DNA from: Chloroflexota bacterium
GTDB lineage: Bacteria; Chloroflexota; Anaerolineae; Aggregatilineales; Phototrophicaceae
Assembly (NCBI GenBank): GCA_003242205.1
Contig: QGUR01000152.1
Location: forward strand, 1 to 10,586
Direction: 5' to 3'
DNA length: 10,586 nucleotides
Each line of letters starts with the position of its first letter. The first letter of the stretch is position 1. Below are positions 7,548-10,586 of the stretch, piece after piece. The notes beneath the pieces were generated by a model, which saw nothing but the letters and a program-made list of their open reading frames with translations, was not told the DNA's origin and did not search any database. Made by a program: the position numbers and the translations under genes.

Positions 7548-8120
7548 ATGAATGCCGCCATTATGCAAGTACGCCTGAACTCGTCAACCATCGAAGTCGT
7601 GGAAGGCGACATTACGCAGCAGGATGTCGACGCGATTGTCAACGCAGCCAACACCTCGCTCCTCGGTGGAGGCGGTGTGGATGGAGCCATTCACCGGGCG
7701 GCGGGGCCGGAATTACTGGAAGAAACGCGAAAACTGGGCGGTTGTGCGACCGGAGACGCGAAAATCACGCGGGGTTATCGCCTGAAAGCGAAATATGTCA
7801 TTCATGCGGTTGGCCCGGTTTATCGGCCGGGGAGCGAGGAAGTGGCTGCGCTGCTGGCCAGCGCCTACCGGCGGAGCCTGGAAGTGGCGGTCGAGAACGG
7901 CGTCGAAACCCTCGCCTTTCCGGCGATCAGCACCGGGGCTTACGGATACCCGCTGGAGGAAGCCGCCCGAATTGCAATCGCAACCGTCGTCGACTTCCTC
8001 CGGCGGGAGCACAGACCTCGTCTGGTGCGTTTCGTTTTGTTCACCCCCAGCGCCAGCCGGGTTTTCGCGCAGACGCTGGAGACTTTGACCGGGAATGACC
8101 GCCGGCAATCGCCAGACTAG
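7548..8120 (+). CDS. Macrodomain protein, MacroD/YmdB type (ADP-ribose hydrolase)
   Basis: A 190-residue single macrodomain. MacroD/YmdB enzymes remove the acetyl group from O-acetyl-ADP-ribose and strip mono-ADP-ribose from acidic side chains. Visible motifs are EGDIT (19-23), where D21 contacts adenine; NAANTSLLGGGGVDGAIH (32-49), with the N and D that define catalytically active MacroD members; CATGDAKITRGY (66-77); and STGAYGYP (128-135), the phosphate loop. Length and motif spacing match YmdB. The frame extends upstream to a GTG at 7500, but that would overlap the YbaK start and lacks a ribosome site. ATG at 7548 has GAGG nine bases before it and was chosen; ATG at 7563 is the alternative. 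It is divergent from the YbaK gene and its stop codon overlaps that of the convergent MarR gene. No ADP-ribosyltransferase, toxin gene or sirtuin is visible in the window. Confidence 0.93.
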   Translation: MNAAIMQVRLNSSTIEVVEGDITQQDVDAIVNAANTSLLGGGGVDGAIHRAAGPELLEETRKLGGCATGDAKITRGYRLKAKYVIHAVGPVYRPGSEEVAALLASAYRRSLEVAVENGVETLAFPAISTGAYGYPLEEAARIAIATVVDFLRREHRPRLVRFVLFTPSASRVFAQTLETLTGNDRRQSPD

Positions 8121-8602
8121 TTATCCCAGTCCAGTTCGAGTGTCTGCATCTGCGCGATGATATTCTGGAAGATATCGAATTCCTCTTCCGTAAACAGGTT
8201 CTCGATCATGGTGTCGATCTCTTCCGCGCTCTGCAGAACGTCTTCCCGCAGCGCGTGGCCCTGTCGTGTCAGGAAGATGTGAACCGCGCGACGATCCGAC
8301 GGATCGGGGCGACGCTCGATCAGGCCTTTATCCTGCAGCTTATCGAGATTGGGCGTGAAGCTGGTCGCCGCCCGGCCAACAGCGCGGGCGAGTTCGCTTG
8401 CGTGCTGACCATCACGATCGTACAGCGCGCGCAGGATGTACCACTCGATAATGGTCAACCCAAGCGGCTGTACCACCCGGCCAAAAACCTGATCCAGGTT
8501 GCGGAGCGCAATATCGAGATTGCACCAGACTGAGCCATTGAAGCGAAGCGTCGAGACTCTCTCTTTCATACGCTTTGGTGTGAGCCGGCGTTTTGTCGGC
8601 AA
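8117..8602 (-). CDS. MarR-family winged-helix transcriptional regulator
   Basis: A 161-residue protein with the MarR layout: an N-terminal dimerisation helix (about 28-48), the winged helix-turn-helix (about 52-112) with ALYDRDGQHASELARAVG and recognition-helix region ATSFTPNLDKLQDKGLIERR, then the wing DPSDRRAVHIFLT carrying the family's DxRxxxxxLT-like signature, and C-terminal dimer helices. MarR dimers bind operators in or near their own promoters and usually release DNA when a small ligand binds. The TTG at 8602 is preferred because AGGAGG lies six bases upstream; GTG 8605 is too close to it, and ATG 8569 has no ribosome site but would remove only a lysine/arginine-rich tail. It has no co-directional partner: the macrodomain gene converges on it with a three-base overlap, and the FHA gene lies 231 bases upstream. 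The regulated target is unknown; autoregulation is the default guess. Confidence 0.88.
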   Translation of the reverse strand: MPTKRRLTPKRMKERVSTLRFNGSVWCNLDIALRNLDQVFGRVVQPLGLTIIEWYILRALYDRDGQHASELARAVGRAATSFTPNLDKLQDKGLIERRPDPSDRRAVHIFLTRQGHALREDVLQSAEEIDTMIENLFTEEEFDIFQNIIAQMQTLELDWDN

Positions 8603-8608
8603 CACCTT

Positions 8609-8614
8609 CCTCCT
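8609..8614 (-). promoter_or_regulatory. Ribosome binding site that decides the MarR start
   Basis: A perfect AGGAGG on the minus strand is followed by AAGGTG and then TTG (8602-8600). The spacing of six bases fits TTG better than the GTG three bases away. The longer frame starting at a TTG at 8647 would translate through this site. Confidence 0.65.
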
Positions 8615-8803
8615 TTTATGTGAATTGCGAACTATCGGCACTAACAATAAGCCCCTTACCCCGTAAAAAAGCTAACAGTGGACAGCTAATTTCCCGACGG
8701 CCATCTACTCTGCAAACAAACCTGTGTCTTGGTCGTCATCCTGCTGGCCGGTCGTAGCTGCTACCTGAAAAATAAAATGAAGATGACGGCGAACCTATTG
8801 TAA

Positions 8804-8828
8804 TATTTACAGCCTGTTATTTAAAGCC
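8804..8828. repeat. Tandem 11-base direct repeat, 14-base period
   Basis: TATTTACAGCC (8804-8814) and TATTTAAAGCC (8818-8828) differ at one position and are separated by TGT. The pair begins five bases beyond the FHA stop codon on the minus strand. It may be a protein-binding site or chance in AT-rich sequence. Confidence 0.5.
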
Positions 8829-8833
8829 AGACT

Positions 8834-9277
8834 TTAGTTATCTGTATACAACACGCGCAGACTTAGATTGCCCAGACGTATCGTGTCTCCATGCAGCAAT
8901 TCATACGCAGTCTCCGGACCAAGCCGGGTACCGTTTACAAATGTACCGTTGACTGAGTTCAGATCGACGAGATGGGTAGCACCGTGGTAATAAACCAGCG
9001 CGGCGTGTCGCCGTGAAATACCCTGATCGCGCCCGCCATAGGCAGCGAGATCAATGTCGGGCCTATAGTCGCTGGTTTCATCAGACCGGCCGATAATATA
9101 GCCTTCGTAGACAGGTGCTTCAACTTTGAAAACAACATTTTCGTAACCCTGCAACTGCAATTCCAGTTCTTTTTTAGAGCGCAGGGCATCGGGACGTTGC
9201 AATTCAGCGCCGCACTGGCGACAGACGACGGTATCGTCAGTGTTCTCCGTTGCACATATACGGCATACAATTCCCAT
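8834..9277 (-). CDS. Zinc-ribbon and FHA-domain protein
   Basis: A 147-residue soluble protein in two parts. Residues 5-22 form a zinc ribbon of four cysteines (C5-x2-C8 and C19-x2-C22). After a charged linker (about 25-45), residues 48-145 form a forkhead-associated domain, which binds phosphothreonine peptides. The FHA core is complete: GRS (63-65), SRRHA (88-92), N107-S-x-N-G-T (107-112) and NG (115-116), so phosphopeptide binding is expected. Such proteins usually serve as adaptors in Ser/Thr-kinase signalling, but no kinase or phosphatase lies in the window and the partner is unknown. ATG 9277 precedes the first cysteine closely and is the natural start; its ribosome site is weak. Base composition is nearer to 50% GC than in the genes to the left, which may mean weaker codon selection or transfer. 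It follows the partial gene on the same strand after 120 AT-rich bases. Confidence 0.92.
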   Translation of the reverse strand: MGIVCRICATENTDDTVVCRQCGAELQRPDALRSKKELELQLQGYENVVFKVEAPVYEGYIIGRSDETSDYRPDIDLAAYGGRDQGISRRHAALVYYHGATHLVDLNSVNGTFVNGTRLGPETAYELLHGDTIRLGNLSLRVLYTDN

Positions 9278-9333
9278 AGCGTCATTATTCCAGACACATA
9301 TATTTCAGGCAAGATTAAATGAATTAGAAGTGT

Positions 9334-9362
9334 ATTAAAGTATAGTCTAAGAATAACGACAA
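9334..9362 (-). promoter_or_regulatory. Possible promoter of the FHA gene
   Basis: On the minus strand TTGTCG (9362-9357) and TTTAAT (9339-9334) are separated by 17 bases. TATACT overlaps the region but with too short a spacer. Transcription would begin about 50 bases before the ATG. The sequence between the two genes (9278-9397) is strongly AT-rich, so chance matches are likely. Confidence 0.3.
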
Positions 9363-9397
9363 GGCACCATTCTTAACCTTAAGATCATCGATTATTT

Positions 9398-10586
9398 CTA
9401 AGAAAAAATTATCGTATCAAGGATAATGAAACTCTGCGAATCCACGGACAGGCGCTGGCCTGTATCCTGCAAGTACAGGCCGGCGAGGATTGTATACATA
9501 CCATTTGGGTCCAGCCCATCGAAATGGTATTCATCGTGGACATATTCCCCTTCGAGCCACAGTGATGTGGGATACGCGCCAGCCCCAGGAAACATGTCCC
9601 GCTGCGCCACGATTTCACCCTGAGCGTTCAGCACATGCACGAACACCGTATAGTCTTCGTCGGTGGCCTGCAGCGACTGCCAGACCAGCCGCAGGTCGAT
9701 CTGCCCATCTGCAGCAGCGAGATCAAAGCCGTAGAGTGCAATCACGTCGCCAAAGCGAGCGCCGCTGATCGTCTGCACTGCCGGAGGATCGAACTGGCGC
9801 GGCTGGCCTTCGATACGGAGTTGTCCAAGCTCAACCTCGGACTGGCCCGCGGCCAGCATGAGCCGGTAATCTCCCGCGTCCAGCGTCCGGGGCAGGCGCG
9901 CGCGCTCCCGCGCCACCACCAGCTCGCCGTCCGACCAATTCTCCGCGCCATAGGTATCACCGACCGGCCCGCCGGAATACAGGGGCCATGTCATGCCATC
10001 TCGCTCCAGATAGATTTCAAGCGCCAGCGCGGCGCGCGCTGCAACAGATGGCAGTGCTTGCCAGTAAAGCGTCAGCGACAGGGTTTCGCCGGGCCGGGCG
10101 GATGCAGGAACGGCGTTCCAGCCGAGCAGCCGGATACCCGGCACGACATCCTGACCGGCCTCTATCTCGACAGGCAGGACTGACGGATCGGGAAAGTTCG
10201 CCGGCTTCTCGACGACGCCCCTGCCAATCGTCTCCCAGACGCCGCCTGCCTCAAATGGCACATAGCGGTCGCTCGCTTTCGCCACCCACGTGGCGCGCAG
10301 CAGATAGTCGCCGGGCGGCGTCCCGTGCGGCACAAACAACGACGTGCGCTGCATCAAAACTTCACCGGAGCGCCAGCGATCCGTTTCCGTCATGTAGCTA
10401 TCAGACCTCGCGATGACCGCGCCCTGCTCGTCTTCGAGCTGCAAAATGGGCGTCAGATCCGAGGCATCGGGCGGAGCCAGCACGGCCCACGCGCTGATAA
10501 CGTCGCCCGATGTTCCGGCGACGATTGGCTCCGTTGGGGTCCGGACCATGAAAAAAAAAGGTTTGCGACCCGGCCATAAGGCCAAA
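9398..10586 (-). CDS. C-terminal part of a large protein with three beta-sandwich units (partial), probably a membrane glycosyltransferase-like protein
   Basis: The last 395 residues of a protein whose N-terminus lies right of the window; the frame is open to the edge, and the TTG near 10585 is not a credible start. The visible part has no catalytic motif and no membrane helix. It consists of three related beta-rich units at about 27-105, 149-258 and 278-388. Unit boundaries show as PPGDYLL (90-96), DAGDYRLML (236-244) and NGMYTILAG (361-369), each late in its unit; LTLYWQAL (171-178) and LRLVWQSL (298-305) are equivalent strands in units 2 and 3. Such tails are familiar to me at the C-termini of Chloroflexota family-39-like glycosyltransferases and related multi-pass membrane proteins, where they would face outward and may bind carbohydrate. 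That assignment is recall-based inference. An A9 run (10551-10559) gives PFFF in this frame; an indel there would change the upstream protein. Confidence 0.7.
   Translation of the reverse strand, partial: LALWPGRKPFFFMVRTPTEPIVAGTSGDVISAWAVLAPPDASDLTPILQLEDEQGAVIARSDSYMTETDRWRSGEVLMQRTSLFVPHGTPPGDYLLRATWVAKASDRYVPFEAGGVWETIGRGVVEKPANFPDPSVLPVEIEAGQDVVPGIRLLGWNAVPASARPGETLSLTLYWQALPSVAARAALALEIYLERDGMTWPLYSGGPVGDTYGAENWSDGELVVARERARLPRTLDAGDYRLMLAAGQSEVELGQLRIEGQPRQFDPPAVQTISGARFGDVIALYGFDLAAADGQIDLRLVWQSLQATDEDYTVFVHVLNAQGEIVAQRDMFPGAGAYPTSLWLEGEYVHDEYHFDGLDPNGMYTILAGLYLQDTGQRLSVDSQSFIILDTIIFS

Larger units (their letters stand above)
8603..8833. other. Gene-free spacer between the MarR and FHA genes
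   Basis: No plausible coding frame was found in these 231 bases, which are AT-richer than the flanking genes. They must carry the MarR promoter and the 3' end of the FHA transcript. Visible structure: two AGCTAA copies (8670-8675 and 8684-8689, 14 bases start to start), a further CTAACA at 8641, a short palindrome GTAGCTGCTAC (8755-8765), and a tandem 11-base repeat at 8804-8828. No tRNA fold and no clear intrinsic terminator were seen. Confidence 0.6.

Noticed and set aside
7511..8098. 195-codon open frame overlapping the macrodomain gene on the same strand
   Set aside because: Its translation is rich in Arg, Gly and Ser without family motifs, and it lies in another frame of the unmistakable macrodomain gene.
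7500..8602. YbaK, macrodomain and MarR genes as a toxin-antitoxin or defence cassette
   Set aside because: No ADP-ribosyltransferase toxin, nuclease or other effector is present, the genes are not co-directional, and each belongs to a family with a housekeeping explanation.
9635..10183. 182-codon plus-strand frame antisense to the partial gene
   Set aside because: The minus-strand frame has the consistent beta-sandwich repeat pattern and runs 1.2 kb without a stop; the antisense frame shows no motif and no ribosome site.
1..10586. CRISPR array, tRNA, rRNA, insertion sequence or attachment site
   Set aside because: No regularly spaced repeats, cloverleaf-like sequence, rRNA signature, transposase or integrase frame, or terminal inverted repeats were found on reading the whole window.

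Overview
This is a bacterial window of moderately high GC with nine protein-coding genes, two of them cut by the window ends. No RNA genes, CRISPR arrays, insertion sequences or integrase/transposase genes were seen. The most likely source is a Chloroflexota bacterium, perhaps Anaerolineae-like. This is an inference, based mainly on the tandem beta-sandwich tail of the right-hand partial gene, a style common on Chloroflexota membrane glycosyltransferases, and on the mixture of Mfd, Pth, a TreS-like GH13 enzyme and a zinc-ribbon/FHA protein. No 16S rRNA or other decisive marker is present.

Left part (1-3202): the C-terminal ATPase half of an ABC exporter is followed on the same strand by pth (peptidyl-tRNA hydrolase). 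Facing pth, and ending 24 bases from it, is a GH13 alpha-glucan-type enzyme that resembles trehalose synthase but lacks one of that family's conserved loops.

Centre (3203-6964): a 207-base divergent intergenic region separates the GH13 gene from a full-length mfd (transcription-repair coupling factor). pth and mfd are close neighbours in the same orientation in Bacillus and many other bacteria, so the reverse-strand GH13 gene looks like an insertion into an old pth-mfd pair.

Right part (6965-10586): a YbaK/ProX-type aminoacyl-tRNA deacylase gene and a MacroD-type macrodomain gene stand head to head with only 38 bases between their start codons. The macrodomain gene runs tail to tail into a MarR-family regulator, and the two stop codons share a CTAG. 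After a 231-base AT-richer spacer comes a small zinc-ribbon plus FHA protein, and then the C-terminal 395 residues of a large protein with three beta-sandwich units.

Functionally this is mostly housekeeping: translation quality control (pth, YbaK), DNA repair (mfd) and ADP-ribose metabolism (macrodomain), with single regulatory or signalling genes (MarR, FHA). I see no clear new multi-gene defence or biosynthetic system. The points most worth checking are the divergent TreS-like enzyme and its position between pth and mfd, the tight YbaK/macrodomain pair, and the repeat-bearing spacer around the MarR and FHA genes.
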